From an uncultured Prevotellaceae bacterium (GTDB lineage Bacteria; Bacteroidota; Bacteroidia; Bacteroidales; Muribaculaceae): DNA of 64,000 bases. Numbering within the stretch: the first letter of the stretch is position 1; each line of letters opens with the position of its first letter. Location: the NCBI GenBank assembly GCA_946186575.1, contig CAMHNO010000011.1, forward strand, positions 1 through 64,000, read 5' to 3'. A program made the position numbers and the translations under genes. A model generated the notes under the pieces. The model searched no databases. It worked only from the letters and a program-made list of their open reading frames with translations, and was not told the DNA's origin. This document shows, piece after piece, positions 18,736-29,638 of this stretch.

Positions 18736-19251
18736 TTAACGTTTGCGCGCAATTACTATGCCACCAATGATGCATGCAAGCAACAAGACGCTAACAGCCT
18801 CAAAAGGCAACAGATATCCATACTTGTCGGTACTAAGAAGCATCTTGCCAAGGCTGTCGATGGTGAAATCGCTCATCGATGGCAACGACTGCCCACAGAA
18901 TTTAGCGTAGCCCAACATCGCAGCGCCACAAAGCAGCACTCCTGCGCCACAAGCAACCAAGCCAAGTGTGCGCTTGTGAGAAGTGATAGGCGCGGCGTCC
19001 TCGCCAGGCTTGTGTGTGAGCATTATAGCGAACACAAACAAGACCACGATACCACCTGCGTAGACGGCAATTTGCGTTGCTCCCAGAAACTCATAGTCCA
19101 TCTGGAAATAGATGGCTGCTGTTGCAAGCAAGACAAACAGCAGATAGGTTGCTGAGCGCAAAATCTTTTTTGTCGTCACCGCAAGCACCGAAAACACTAT
19201 AATTGTCAAAGCAATTATAACATACATGATTACATTTCCAAGTGACTCCAT
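18736..19251 (-). CDS. nuoJ: NADH-quinone oxidoreductase subunit J
   Basis: Membrane subunit of complex I (ND6 homologue), 171 residues with five transmembrane helices. The helix-3 segment YEFLGATQIAVYAGGIVVLF, with the conserved Tyr/Gly of the pi-bulge, is intact. The ATG at 19251 gives the family N-terminus (MESLGNVIMYV); a longer reading from 19317 would overlap nuoI by more than 60 bp and adds an unrelated basic stretch. The start codon is one base away from the nuoI stop codon, so translation is probably coupled. Confidence 0.94.
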   Translation of the reverse strand: MESLGNVIMYVIIALTIIVFSVLAVTTKKILRSATYLLFVLLATAAIYFQMDYEFLGATQIAVYAGGIVVLFVFAIMLTHKPGEDAAPITSHKRTLGLVACGAGVLLCGAAMLGYAKFCGQSLPSMSDFTIDSLGKMLLSTDKYGYLLPFEAVSVLLLACIIGGIVIARKR

Positions 19252-19252
19252 A

Positions 19253-19834
19253 TTATTCTGTTTCTTTTTGTTCCTGACTGGGTTGAACATCCTTTGGCTC
19301 ATCGACTTTAGTCTCAACCTTGGGCTCGTCGACCTTAGCTACAGGCTTGGCGGCTGCCGGCTTTGGTTCAGGAGCAGGCTTCTCCTTCTCGGGCAGATAA
19401 TTCAACTGCTTGACAAGTGCCTCGCGACGGAACACCGCCTGCTCAAAGTCGTTAGAGAACTCAATGGCATTAGTGGGACATGTGGTTACACAAAGTCCGC
19501 AGAAGGTGCAACTTCCCAAGTCGTAAATGTACTTGTCGAGTTTCATCTTCTTCTTGCCATTGGGCAGGTCAACCATGCGAGTGATGATTTGAATTGTACC
19601 ATTGGGGCAATTGCGCTCACAAGTCTTGCAAGCGATGCACTTGTGGTAACCCTCGTCGTCATAGATGAACTGCAACGTGGCTCTAAATCTCTCGGGGATT
19701 TGCAACTCGGCCCTATTCTCGGGATACTGCTCAGTGACCTTCTTGGTAAACAGCTCTTTACCAGTCACCTCCATTCCCTTGATGAGGCTATGAGTTCCCT
19801 CAATCAGTGAAGAGAAATACTCCTTGATGTTCAT
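19253..19834 (-). CDS. nuoI: NADH-quinone oxidoreductase subunit I with a C-terminal disordered tail
   Basis: Peripheral-arm iron-sulfur subunit of complex I, 193 residues. Two canonical CxxCxxCxxxCP motifs (CIACKTCERNCP and CTFCGLCVTTCP) ligate the N6a and N6b 4Fe-4S clusters that pass electrons to NuoB. After about residue 147 comes a tail of about 46 residues rich in Pro, Lys, Glu and Val, with the KVDEPK unit occurring twice; it is predicted to be disordered and is not part of the usual fold. This is the first gene after the ATP synthase block, 140 bp from atpG, the largest gap in the whole run. NuoJ follows directly. Confidence 0.95.
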   Translation of the reverse strand: MNIKEYFSSLIEGTHSLIKGMEVTGKELFTKKVTEQYPENRAELQIPERFRATLQFIYDDEGYHKCIACKTCERNCPNGTIQIITRMVDLPNGKKKMKLDKYIYDLGSCTFCGLCVTTCPTNAIEFSNDFEQAVFRREALVKQLNYLPEKEKPAPEPKPAAAKPVAKVDEPKVETKVDEPKDVQPSQEQKETE

Positions 19835-19892
19835 ATATTAATTTTAAGTTTCTTCGGTGCTGCGATTAGGTCAACACACAATATAACTACTA

Positions 19893-19944
19893 TTATGCCT
19901 TTAATTGATTAAATATTATCTTGCTGAGACGCAAACAGGCATAA
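19893..19944 (-). other. Stem-loop in the atpG-nuoI gap
   Basis: TTATGCCT (19893-19900) and AGGCATAA (19937-19944) form an 8-bp perfect inverted repeat around a 36-nt AT-rich loop, in the only long gap of the nuo-atp run (19835-19974). It has no U-run after it, so it is not a typical terminator. It may be an mRNA processing or stabilising element. I found no TAnnTTTG promoter box on the minus strand here. Confidence 0.35.
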
Positions 19945-19974
19945 ACAATCTGCGAAACAAGCAATTATAGCATT

Positions 19975-20862
19975 TCATCGTTCCACCTGACCTCCCAAGA
20001 TGTCCAGAAGCTCGGTGGTGATGCTTTGTTGCCTTAGTTTGTTATACTCCAGGTTAAGCTCCTCGAGAAGCTCGGCAGCATTGTCGCTTGCTGTCTGCAT
20101 AGCCATAACGCGGGAAGCTTGCTCCGAAGCAGCGCTCGAAACAAAAACCTCTTGCATTGTTGCGCGCAGATGCAATGGCAACACACTGTTAAAAATGCTA
20201 TTAGCATCGGGCTCAAAGATGCATGGTGTAGCTTCGCTCTTAGCATCTACATCTTGCGACAAAGCCTTGGGGCTCAACGGCAACAATTGCTCACATTGAA
20301 GCAACTGCCGGCTTGAACTAACATATTTCATGTAGACGACATACACGAGATCGGCATTTTGCGACACAAATCGAGTGCGAAGCATGTGGGTGAAGTCGGT
20401 GAGATGCTCCACAGTGCTGCGAGTGTTCATGTAATCAACATCCACAATCTTCAGGCTCGAAGATTCAATTTTGTGAACTGCCTTGGAAATCTTCTTGCCT
20501 ACAGGAACAATAGTAATTTCTGTTTCTTTGCCATGCTCCTGCTTAAAGCCATCAATGACCATAAGCAGTTGCTTGAAAATATTGATGTTGAATGCGCCAC
20601 ACAGGCCGTCATCACTACCGTAAACAACAATAGTGATTTTCTTTACCTCGCGTTCTTCAATCAAGGGCGAATTAAACTCTATGCCAGTAGTAAGCAAGTG
20701 GCTTAGCACTTCGCTAACCATGCCTCGATATGGCTTCAAGCGCTGAAGCATTCCAGTGGCCTTATGCATCTTGGCCGACGAAATCATCTTCATCGCGCTC
20801 GTTGTCTTCTCGGTCGAAGCAACCGAGCCAATGCGTCCTTTAAGTTCTCGTAGTGTTGCCAT
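19975..20862 (-). CDS. atpG: F1Fo ATP synthase gamma subunit
   Basis: Central rotor shaft of the F1 sector, 295 residues. The N-terminal helix (RELKGRIGSVASTEKTTSAM) and the C-terminal helix (AELLEELNLEYNKLRQQSIT, TELLDILGG) that form the coiled-coil shaft are both clear. It is the last gene of the atp block, 34 bp after atpA. In standard bacterial operons gamma is followed by beta and epsilon; here those two genes open the block instead, the Bacteroidota arrangement. Confidence 0.95.
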   Translation of the reverse strand: MATLRELKGRIGSVASTEKTTSAMKMISSAKMHKATGMLQRLKPYRGMVSEVLSHLLTTGIEFNSPLIEEREVKKITIVVYGSDDGLCGAFNINIFKQLLMVIDGFKQEHGKETEITIVPVGKKISKAVHKIESSSLKIVDVDYMNTRSTVEHLTDFTHMLRTRFVSQNADLVYVVYMKYVSSSRQLLQCEQLLPLSPKALSQDVDAKSEATPCIFEPDANSIFNSVLPLHLRATMQEVFVSSAASEQASRVMAMQTASDNAAELLEELNLEYNKLRQQSITTELLDILGGQVER

Positions 20863-20896
20863 TAAAATAGCTTAAACCTAAAAATCAACAATTATA

Positions 20897-22474
20897 TCAA
20901 GCTTTGTATTTGCCTGAAATTTCATTAGCAGCCTCTTTGAGCTTAGACATCACGTCATCATCAATCTTGCCACTCTTGAGAACGTCAAGAACGTCTTCTT
21001 GATGCTTGGCATGAAGATACTGGATAAGAAGCTGTTCAAACTCTGCCACTTTATTGAGGGGCACGTTCTCGAGTAAGCCGTTCACTCCACAATAGATAAC
21101 AGCAATCTGCTCATCAACAGGAACTGGCTTGTACTGCGGCTGAACGAGCAAGCGCTCATTTTTGCGGCCAGTGTCGATAGTGCGAGCTGTCACCGGATCT
21201 ATGTCGCCACCAAACTTGGTGAAAGACTCCAGCTCTCGGAACTGAGCTTGTGCAATCTTGAGTGTTCCGGCAACCTTTTTCATCGCCTTGATTTGGGCAT
21301 TACCACCCACACGCGACACAGAAATACCAACGTTCACGGCAGGACGAATACCATTGTTGAACAAGGCCGTCTCAAGGTAAATCTGCCCGTCGGTAATCGA
21401 AATTACATTAGTGGGAATATAAGCACTCACGTCACCCGCCTGGGTCTCGATAATGGGGAGAGCAGTGAGCGATCCGCCACCTTTGACCTTGCCCTTAAGG
21501 ACTGCTGGAAGGTCGTTCATAGCCTCAGCTACCTTTTGGTTGTCATTAATTTTTGCGGCACGCTCAAGCAGGCGGCTGTGCAGGTAGAAAATGTCGCCTG
21601 GATAAGCCTCGCGGCCCGAAGGACGCTTGAGGATTAGCGAAATCTCACGATAGGCAACAGCCTGCTTCGACAGGTCGTCATATACAACAAGAGCATCACG
21701 GCCAGTGTCTCGGAAATACTCTCCAATGGCTGCGCCAGCAAATGGAGCATAGTAGCGCATCGATGCCGAGTCGGCCGCTGTTGCGGCAATTACAACACTA
21801 TAGGGCATTGCTCCATGCTGATTGAGTTGGTTGACGAGAGCGGCGACAGTAGATGCCTTCTGACCGATTGCCACATAGATGCAATAAACAGGCTTCCCTG
21901 CCTCGTAGCCAGCCTTCTGATTAATTATTGTGTCAACAGCAATAGCAGTCTTGCCAATCTGGCGATCGCCAATAATGAGCTCACGCTGACCACGACCAAT
22001 GGGAATCATCGAATCGATAGCTTTAAGTCCGGTCTGCAATGGTTGGTTTACTGGCTGGCGGAAAATCACACCAGGAGCTTTGCGCTCAAGAGGCAAGCGC
22101 ACAAGTTCCCCTTCTATTGGACCCTTGCCGTCGAGTGGCTCACCCAGAACGTTGATAACACGTCCCAGAAGCCCCTCTCCCACAGGAATCGAAGCAATCT
22201 CGCCAGTGCGGCGCACCTTCATGCCTTCCGACACGCTGTCGACCTTGTCCATCAAGATCACACCCACGTTGCTCTCCTCAAGGTTCATGGCAACGCCAGT
22301 TACTCCATTTTCAAACTCAACAAGCTCATTAGCCTCAACATTCTCAAGTCCATAGACATGAGCAACGCCGTCGCCTACTTCAAGCACAGTGCCAACTTCT
22401 TCAAACGACACTTTGCTTTGAATGTCGCTCAGTTGCTGTTTCAGTATGTCAGATATTTCACTTGGATTTATCAT
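20897..22474 (-). CDS. atpA: F1Fo ATP synthase alpha subunit
   Basis: Regulatory nucleotide-binding subunit of the F1 hexamer, 525 residues. The Walker A motif is GDRQIGKTA, and the alpha-specific [17 protein letters not shown] signature and the QREL segment are present. It binds nucleotide at non-catalytic sites and supplies the arginine finger (SVSRVG) to the beta subunit. It starts 10 bp after atpH and precedes atpG by 34 bp. Confidence 0.97.
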   Translation of the reverse strand: MINPSEISDILKQQLSDIQSKVSFEEVGTVLEVGDGVAHVYGLENVEANELVEFENGVTGVAMNLEESNVGVILMDKVDSVSEGMKVRRTGEIASIPVGEGLLGRVINVLGEPLDGKGPIEGELVRLPLERKAPGVIFRQPVNQPLQTGLKAIDSMIPIGRGQRELIIGDRQIGKTAIAVDTIINQKAGYEAGKPVYCIYVAIGQKASTVAALVNQLNQHGAMPYSVVIAATAADSASMRYYAPFAGAAIGEYFRDTGRDALVVYDDLSKQAVAYREISLILKRPSGREAYPGDIFYLHSRLLERAAKINDNQKVAEAMNDLPAVLKGKVKGGGSLTALPIIETQAGDVSAYIPTNVISITDGQIYLETALFNNGIRPAVNVGISVSRVGGNAQIKAMKKVAGTLKIAQAQFRELESFTKFGGDIDPVTARTIDTGRKNERLLVQPQYKPVPVDEQIAVIYCGVNGLLENVPLNKVAEFEQLLIQYLHAKHQEDVLDVLKSGKIDDDVMSKLKEAANEISGKYKA

Positions 22475-22484
22475 CTCACTCTTA

Positions 22485-23024
22485 TTAACTTAGGAGTTTT
22501 AAACGCAATTTTTCTAATTGGCTTTTCACCGATGCATCGAGCACGCGTGAATCAACACTGACCATAAACCCACCAATCAGGTCGGGATTAACGCTCTGGC
22601 TGAGCTCAATAGTTTTGTTGTCCAAGTGCGATTTCACTACATCGACAATAGCATTAATCTCGTCGTCGCCGAGCTTGGCTGCGGTAACGACTTCAACTTT
22701 TGCAATGCCATTTAGCTCGCGATACTGCTTCATGAAGGCGAGCGCAATAGCACGCATAAAGTCAATTCGGTTGTTCTTGATAACTAACTCCATGAACTTT
22801 GCCGATGTGCCATCAATCTTGGCTCCTGACACTGCACACATCAACTTCAGTTTGTCGCCTGTGGGCAGGAATGGATTGTTGACAGCCTTCTTCAACTCAC
22901 CTTCGCAAGAATAGGCAACTTCAAGTCGCTTCATCTCATCATAGACTTGCGATGTGTCGCCTCGCTCTATTGAGAGCTTGTAAAGAGCTTTGGCATATCG
23001 GTTAGGGATAAGTCCGTCGTTCAT
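22485..23024 (-). CDS. atpH: F1Fo ATP synthase delta subunit (OSCP)
   Basis: Stator subunit joining the b-subunit stalk to the top of F1, 179 residues. The N-terminal helical bundle begins [17 protein letters not shown] and the C-terminal domain contains the conserved [22 protein letters not shown] segment. Spacing is 11 bp from atpF and 10 bp to atpA. Confidence 0.94.
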   Translation of the reverse strand: MNDGLIPNRYAKALYKLSIERGDTSQVYDEMKRLEVAYSCEGELKKAVNNPFLPTGDKLKLMCAVSGAKIDGTSAKFMELVIKNNRIDFMRAIALAFMKQYRELNGIAKVEVVTAAKLGDDEINAIVDVVKSHLDNKTIELSQSVNPDLIGGFMVSVDSRVLDASVKSQLEKLRLKLLS

Positions 23025-23035
23025 TGTTTCATTAG

Positions 23036-23533
23036 TTAATTGCTCGATTCAACCTCTTTAAGTAGTTTCTCAACCAGGGCGCGTTGGGAATTATCGTCGC
23101 TCATGTTTTGCCTAATCACCTGTTCGGCAATTTGAAGAGCATAGGAACCCACGTCCTGGCGCAACTGGTGCTCACTCTCCTTGCGTGCCTGTTCTATCGA
23201 CACTTGAGCAGCATCGGTCACTTTCTTTGCTTCGACAGCCGCCTCAGCCTTGGCTTGCTCGATGATTTCGGTTTTCATCTTTGCGGCGTCGCGCAATATG
23301 TCAGCCTGCTGTTTGCGTGCATCGGCAACGAGGGCATCGGCCTCGGCTTTGGCATTGTCGAGCTGCGACTTAGCCTCTTGAGCATAGGCCACTCCCTTAT
23401 CAATTAAGCTGGCGCGATCGTCCATACTCTTGATAATGAAAGGCCATGCCCATTTTGCCAGGATGAAATACAGGCATGCAAATGCCAGAAACATCCAGAA
23501 CACCAGGCCAAATTCAGGCTTAAATAGTTCCAT
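23036..23533 (-). CDS. atpF: F1Fo ATP synthase b subunit
   Basis: Peripheral stalk subunit, 165 residues: one N-terminal membrane helix (about residues 7-29) followed by a long charged, Ala-rich helix that dimerises as a coiled coil (AKSQLDNAKAEADALVADAR). Only one b gene is present, so the stalk should be a homodimer. It lies between atpE (28 bp) and atpH (11 bp). Confidence 0.95.
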   Translation of the reverse strand: MELFKPEFGLVFWMFLAFACLYFILAKWAWPFIIKSMDDRASLIDKGVAYAQEAKSQLDNAKAEADALVADARKQQADILRDAAKMKTEIIEQAKAEAAVEAKKVTDAAQVSIEQARKESEHQLRQDVGSYALQIAEQVIRQNMSDDNSQRALVEKLLKEVESSN

Positions 23534-23561
23534 TTAAAAAACCTTTCTTTTGCTTGAATTA

Positions 23562-23819
<258 letters not shown>

Positions 23820-23852
23820 CTAAAAATTTTAATTGTTATTATTATTTTTTTA

Positions 23853-24956
23853 TTATTCTGTTACAGCTTTAGACTCTTCACCATGGATGTGAGCCATTGA
23901 AATAAAGATTGTTGACAATAGTGTGAACACAAATGCCTGGATGAAACTAATAAGCGTGTCAAGTACAAGCATGAATAACGCTAATGCCACCGACACAACC
24001 GACGTGCCAGCACCTACTCCCACGCCAAACATGCCATTAAACACCATTATCAGCACTATAAGAACTATCACAACCATGTGGCCACCAAGCATGTTGGCAA
24101 AAAGACGGACCATGAGAGCTAAAGGCTTGGTAAGGATGCCAAGGAATTCAATGAGTGGCATCATTGGCACTGGGCACTTGAGCGCCATGGGCACATCGGG
24201 CCAGAAGATGTCCTTCCAGTAATGCTTGGTTCCAGTGAGATTGGTGACTGCAAATGTGATTAGAGCAAGCACCATAGTCACAGCCAGGTTACCAGTAAGA
24301 TTGGCGCCACCTGGGAAAATCACAATGAGTCCAAGCAAGTTCATTGTAAGAATAAAGAAGAATGCAGTGAGCAGGTAAGGGCCATATTTGGGGGCTTCTT
24401 TGCCCATTATGGGCTTGATAGTGTCGGTATAAACAAACTCTATGATAAGCTCAAGCATGCCCTTAAATCCATTGGGTCCTTTCATCCCCTCTCGCTTGTA
24501 CCACTTGCGCAGGCTCATCGCCATTGCTATGACAAGTGCAGCTGCAATCATGATTCCGAGAACATTCTTAGTAATTGAGAAATCCCACGGACGATATTCG
24601 CTGCCATCACCTAGCACTTGTACTAATTTGCCTTTATAGCCACTCTCTTCATTTGTCGAGATTTTAAAAACAACATCTCCGTCTTGATAAGAGTCGCCAC
24701 TTGTCACCATACTCGACATGAAACAGTGCAGACTGCCATCCTGGGCAAAGGCAATGATGGGAAGTGGAATCTTCCTGGTGTGAGAGAATGGAACCTCCCA
24801 GCCATAAGCATCGCCCAAGTGTTCGAAGATGATCTCCTTAGGCTCCACTTTACCACTATCATGACCTTCACTACCATGCGAAGCGCTATCTACATAGCCC
24901 CAAGCCATTAGTGCGAGAATCACAAGTGCTACTATTGCTGTTATAACTTTTTTCAT
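23853..24956 (-). CDS. atpB: F1Fo ATP synthase a subunit with extended periplasmic N-terminus
   Basis: Membrane stator subunit that carries the proton half-channels, 367 residues. The essential arginine lies in ALMVRLFANMLGGH. Compared with E. coli (about 270 residues) it has a signal-like first helix and a long hydrophilic N-terminal region (about residues 25-130, His/Glu rich near HGSEGHDSGK) ahead of the membrane core. This long form is usual in Bacteroidota. Note HIHGEESK at the very C-terminus. The gene follows atpC by 38 bp with no atpI-like gene in between. Confidence 0.94.
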   Translation of the reverse strand: MKKVITAIVALVILALMAWGYVDSASHGSEGHDSGKVEPKEIIFEHLGDAYGWEVPFSHTRKIPLPIIAFAQDGSLHCFMSSMVTSGDSYQDGDVVFKISTNEESGYKGKLVQVLGDGSEYRPWDFSITKNVLGIMIAAALVIAMAMSLRKWYKREGMKGPNGFKGMLELIIEFVYTDTIKPIMGKEAPKYGPYLLTAFFFILTMNLLGLIVIFPGGANLTGNLAVTMVLALITFAVTNLTGTKHYWKDIFWPDVPMALKCPVPMMPLIEFLGILTKPLALMVRLFANMLGGHMVVIVLIVLIMVFNGMFGVGVGAGTSVVSVALALFMLVLDTLISFIQAFVFTLLSTIFISMAHIHGEESKAVTE

Positions 24957-24994
24957 AAAAAATTATGAAAGCATCAATATATTATTTTTTTATT

Positions 24995-25228
24995 TTAATA
25001 AAGACAAACACTCACAACATTGTTCTTAACGTCGGCAATTCCCCCTTTTATGTCTCGCTCATGGGTGGTGTCGCCAGCTACATAAGTCATTGTCCCTTCC
25101 ACCAAAGATGAGATGAGGGCCGCATGGTTGTTCAGAATCTGAAAAGATCCCATTGTCCCGGGTAACGTGACAATGTCAACTTCACCTTCAAACTCTATTT
25201 TCTCGGCCGAAATTATTCTTAATATCAT
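24995..25228 (-). CDS. atpC: F1Fo ATP synthase epsilon subunit, short form
   Basis: Rotor subunit of only 77 residues, made of the N-terminal beta-sandwich (MILRIISAEKIEFEGEVDIV, LPGTMGSFQILNNHAALIS). The C-terminal helical hairpin of the usual protein of about 135 residues, which in many bacteria inhibits ATP hydrolysis, is absent. No second reading frame downstream restores it, so this is not a frameshift. The gap to atpB is 38 bp. Short epsilon subunits are known in Bacteroidota, and the enzyme is expected to lack epsilon-type auto-inhibition. Confidence 0.93.
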   Translation of the reverse strand: MILRIISAEKIEFEGEVDIVTLPGTMGSFQILNNHAALISSLVEGTMTYVAGDTTHERDIKGGIADVKNNVVSVCLY

Positions 25229-25264
25229 AGTGTTTCAGTCTTTTAAAAATTAAATCTCACTGGT

Positions 25265-26779
<1,515 letters not shown>

Positions 26780-26810
26780 TTATTATATCTGCTGTTATTT
26801 TTCTTAACTG

Positions 26811-27893
26811 TTATCCTGCAAAATGCCAACCCATGCTCACAATCACAGCCATAAGCACAAGGTTGAACAGCCCTATTGGCATGAGGTAGCGCCATTCAAG
26901 TGCAAGCATCTGATCGATGCGGACACGGGGGAACGACCACTTGAACCAGATAATGATAAAGGATACAAATATTGCCTTCCCTAAGAACCAAATAATCGAG
27001 GGAATATAGTCCATCACAGCATTGAAGCCATCCCAACCATTAATGTGCAGTGGCATCCAGCCGCCCAAGAAGAGCAGTGTGGCGATTCCAGACACTATGA
27101 AGAGGTTAAGATATTCGGCAAGGTAGAAAAAGCCGAAGTGGATGCCAGAATACTCGGTATGATAACCGGCTGTGAGCTCATGTTCGGCCTCGGGAAGGTC
27201 GAAGGGGCCGCGATTGGTCTCGGCGGTAGCGGCAATTATGTAAATAATAAAGGCGATGATTGCAGGAATGTGACCGGTGAAAATAAACCAGCCTTTCTCT
27301 TGAGCCTGAACAAGACCTGTCACACTCATCGTACCTGCAAGGCACACAATGGTGAGCATGGCGATGCCAATCGACAGCTCGTAACTAATCATCTGGGCAC
27401 CACTACGCATGGCACCTATCATGGTGTATTTGCTATTACTGGACCAGCCAGCAAGCAAGATTCCAACCACGCCAAGCGACGACACAGCGGTCATGAAAAA
27501 CACGCCTATGTTGAAGTCAATAGCCTGAAGCCCTTTACCCCATGGCAAGCATGCAAAAACCACAACCGATGCAACAAGCACAAAATATGGCGCAAGTTTG
27601 TGAAGGAAGTTGTCGGTTTTCCACAATCCCACGACCTCCTTAATAAGCATTTTAATTACGTCGGCAAAAATCTGCAATGTTCCCCAAGGGCCCACACGCA
27701 GAGGGCCTCGACGACATTGGAACCAAGCACACACCCAACGCTCGTACATGATGTAGAACATTGCAAGCACCGTGTAACCAAGCAACAATAATGCCCCCAC
27801 AATCACACACTCGATGGTAGTTGCAAGCCATTCGGGCATCACCCCAACCAGCAGGTCATTAAACCATTTAGTGACTACACTGAAGTCAAACAT
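26811..27893 (-). CDS. nuoH: NADH-quinone oxidoreductase subunit H
   Basis: Membrane subunit that forms the quinone chamber at the joint of the complex I arms, 360 residues with about eight to nine transmembrane helices. Conserved features include the acidic loop AETNRGPFDLPEAEHELTAG and the FPRVRIDQMLALEWRYLMP segment. It is the last nuo gene before the ATP synthase block; in most bacteria nuoI follows directly. It lies 59 bp after nuoCD. Confidence 0.95.
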   Translation of the reverse strand: MFDFSVVTKWFNDLLVGVMPEWLATTIECVIVGALLLLGYTVLAMFYIMYERWVCAWFQCRRGPLRVGPWGTLQIFADVIKMLIKEVVGLWKTDNFLHKLAPYFVLVASVVVFACLPWGKGLQAIDFNIGVFFMTAVSSLGVVGILLAGWSSNSKYTMIGAMRSGAQMISYELSIGIAMLTIVCLAGTMSVTGLVQAQEKGWFIFTGHIPAIIAFIIYIIAATAETNRGPFDLPEAEHELTAGYHTEYSGIHFGFFYLAEYLNLFIVSGIATLLFLGGWMPLHINGWDGFNAVMDYIPSIIWFLGKAIFVSFIIIWFKWSFPRVRIDQMLALEWRYLMPIGLFNLVLMAVIVSMGWHFAG

Positions 27894-27952
27894 ATTGAAT
27901 ATTATAATTATGTGTAATTTATAATCTATTTCTTCTCTCTCGTGGTCGCCGT

Positions 27953-29602
27953 TTATCGGTCAATGTCAGGAATCACATAATCAATCGATGCTGTGATTGT
28001 GATAAGATCGGCTATAAGATTGTCTTTACAAGTGAGGTCCACAATTCCCACTAAGTTGAAACATGGACTCTGGAAATGAAGACGATATGGTTTCTGGAAG
28101 GGTTTGGGATCACCATCGCTCTCCAAATAAACACCAAAGGCTCCACGACTACCCTCCACTTGCTGGTACCAGTGGCCAGCAGGAAGTTTGATGAGTTTGG
28201 GAACTTTAGCAATATATTCTCCTTCAATACCTTCTTGCTCAAGCATGTCGCAGCACTGACGCAGAATCTTGATGCTCTCCTCAATCTCCTTCATACGCAC
28301 CATGTAACGGTCCATAGAGTCACCGCCATTGAGCAACACCTCGTCAAATTCCACTTCATTATATAGTGAATAAGGGTGGCACTTGCGCACGTCGCAATGA
28401 TGCCCACTGGCACGTCCCGAAGGACCAGTGATGGCATAGTTGATAGCATCATCCTTGCTCAAAATTCCTACTCCAACCATACGATTGCGAGCAATCACGT
28501 TGCCTGTGAAGAGCTTGTGATACTCCTTGAGGTTCTTGGTTATGACATCACATGCATGTCGCACATCATTGATAAATTCGGGATGCACATCGGCCTTAAC
28601 ACCTCCAATGGCAAGATAGCTCATCGACATGCGAGCGCCACAGGTCTTGTCGAATATGTCATATATAAGCTCACGGTCGCGGAAGCCATAGAAGAATGCA
28701 GTTGTTGCGCCCTGATCCATAGTCAAGCAGCCGTAACTCAACAAGTGACTTGACAAGCGCATGAGCTCGTCCATCATCATGCGAATTAGCTCAGCGCGGT
28801 GAGGTACTTCAAGGCCCATAGCCTTCTCGATGCACAGGCACAGGCAATGACGATTGATGTGTGCCGACATGTAATCCATTCGCTCGGTGTAAAGCAATGT
28901 TTGTGGATAGGTGAGGCTCTCGCACATCTTCTCGATGCCACGGTGAATGTAGCCGCTCACAACGTCAACCTTTTTAACGAGCTCACCCTCGATCGATGCG
29001 CGATAACGCATCACGCCATGGGTTGAAGGATGCTGAGGGCCAACGTTCACAACATATTCGTCATCGCCAAACACCTTGCCGTTGATGCGCGTCACGTTGC
29101 CATTCTCATCTTCTACCAAGCGATAGGTGTCATCTTCATTTTCCTCATCGTCAAGGCGCAGTGGGTTCTTTTCGGGCGAATCGTCATAATCCTTGCGCAA
29201 GGGATGTCCCACCCAATCGTTGCGCAAGAAGAAACGGCGCATATCGGGATGATTGATAAACTCTATGCCATAGAAGTCAAACACTTCACGTTCCTGATAG
29301 TTGGCAACAGCCCACAGGTCGCTCACGCTGTGCAAGCGTGGTGTCTCTCTGTCGGTTGTGGCCACTTTAACATGAATAACTTCTTGTGTCTCAGTATTGG
29401 TCAAGTAGTACATCACTCCAAGCTCTTCTTTCCAGTCAACTCCAACGAGCGCTGTGAGGTAGTCGAAGTGCAATTCCTCCTTGAGCGATTTTGCAAGATC
29501 GTGCCACTGTGCGTCAGGGACACTAATCAGCAGAAACTCTCCCGAAGCATCAATTTGAGCCGAAGAACACAGTTTGCCGATTTTTTCTTGTAAGTCTGCC
29601 AT
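27953..29602 (-). CDS. nuoCD: Fused NADH-quinone oxidoreductase subunits C and D
   Basis: A single 549-residue protein joining the 30-kDa subunit (about residues 1-150, with REVFDFYGIEFINHPDMRRF) to the 49-kDa hydrogenase-like subunit (about residues 185-549, with NVGPQHPSTHGVMRY near its start). The 49-kDa part lines the quinone cavity; the HPSTHG histidine loop is intact. The linker is acidic (RLDDEENEDDTYRLVEDEN). The C-D fusion is known in Bacteroidota and gamma-proteobacteria. It follows nuoB by 36 bp. Confidence 0.96.
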   Translation of the reverse strand: MADLQEKIGKLCSSAQIDASGEFLLISVPDAQWHDLAKSLKEELHFDYLTALVGVDWKEELGVMYYLTNTETQEVIHVKVATTDRETPRLHSVSDLWAVANYQEREVFDFYGIEFINHPDMRRFFLRNDWVGHPLRKDYDDSPEKNPLRLDDEENEDDTYRLVEDENGNVTRINGKVFGDDEYVVNVGPQHPSTHGVMRYRASIEGELVKKVDVVSGYIHRGIEKMCESLTYPQTLLYTERMDYMSAHINRHCLCLCIEKAMGLEVPHRAELIRMMMDELMRLSSHLLSYGCLTMDQGATTAFFYGFRDRELIYDIFDKTCGARMSMSYLAIGGVKADVHPEFINDVRHACDVITKNLKEYHKLFTGNVIARNRMVGVGILSKDDAINYAITGPSGRASGHHCDVRKCHPYSLYNEVEFDEVLLNGGDSMDRYMVRMKEIEESIKILRQCCDMLEQEGIEGEYIAKVPKLIKLPAGHWYQQVEGSRGAFGVYLESDGDPKPFQKPYRLHFQSPCFNLVGIVDLTCKDNLIADLITITASIDYVIPDIDR

Positions 29603-29638
29603 ATATAATAATGTGTATATGTTTTTAATAGTTTTAAA

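Noticed and set aside
21815-22561. A 248-codon plus-strand frame opposite atpA and atpH
   Set aside because: It spans two real genes on the opposite strand and has no domain; antisense artefact.
24995-25228. atpC as a frameshifted or truncated gene
   Set aside because: The 38 bp to atpB leave no room for a lost C-terminal domain and short epsilon subunits are usual in this phylum, so I treat it as natural.
27045-27791. A 248-codon open frame on the plus strand opposite nuoH
   Set aside because: It is the antisense shadow of a confidently identified membrane subunit; composition is unnatural (Cys/His/Lys-rich with no domain) and there is no promoter or family match.
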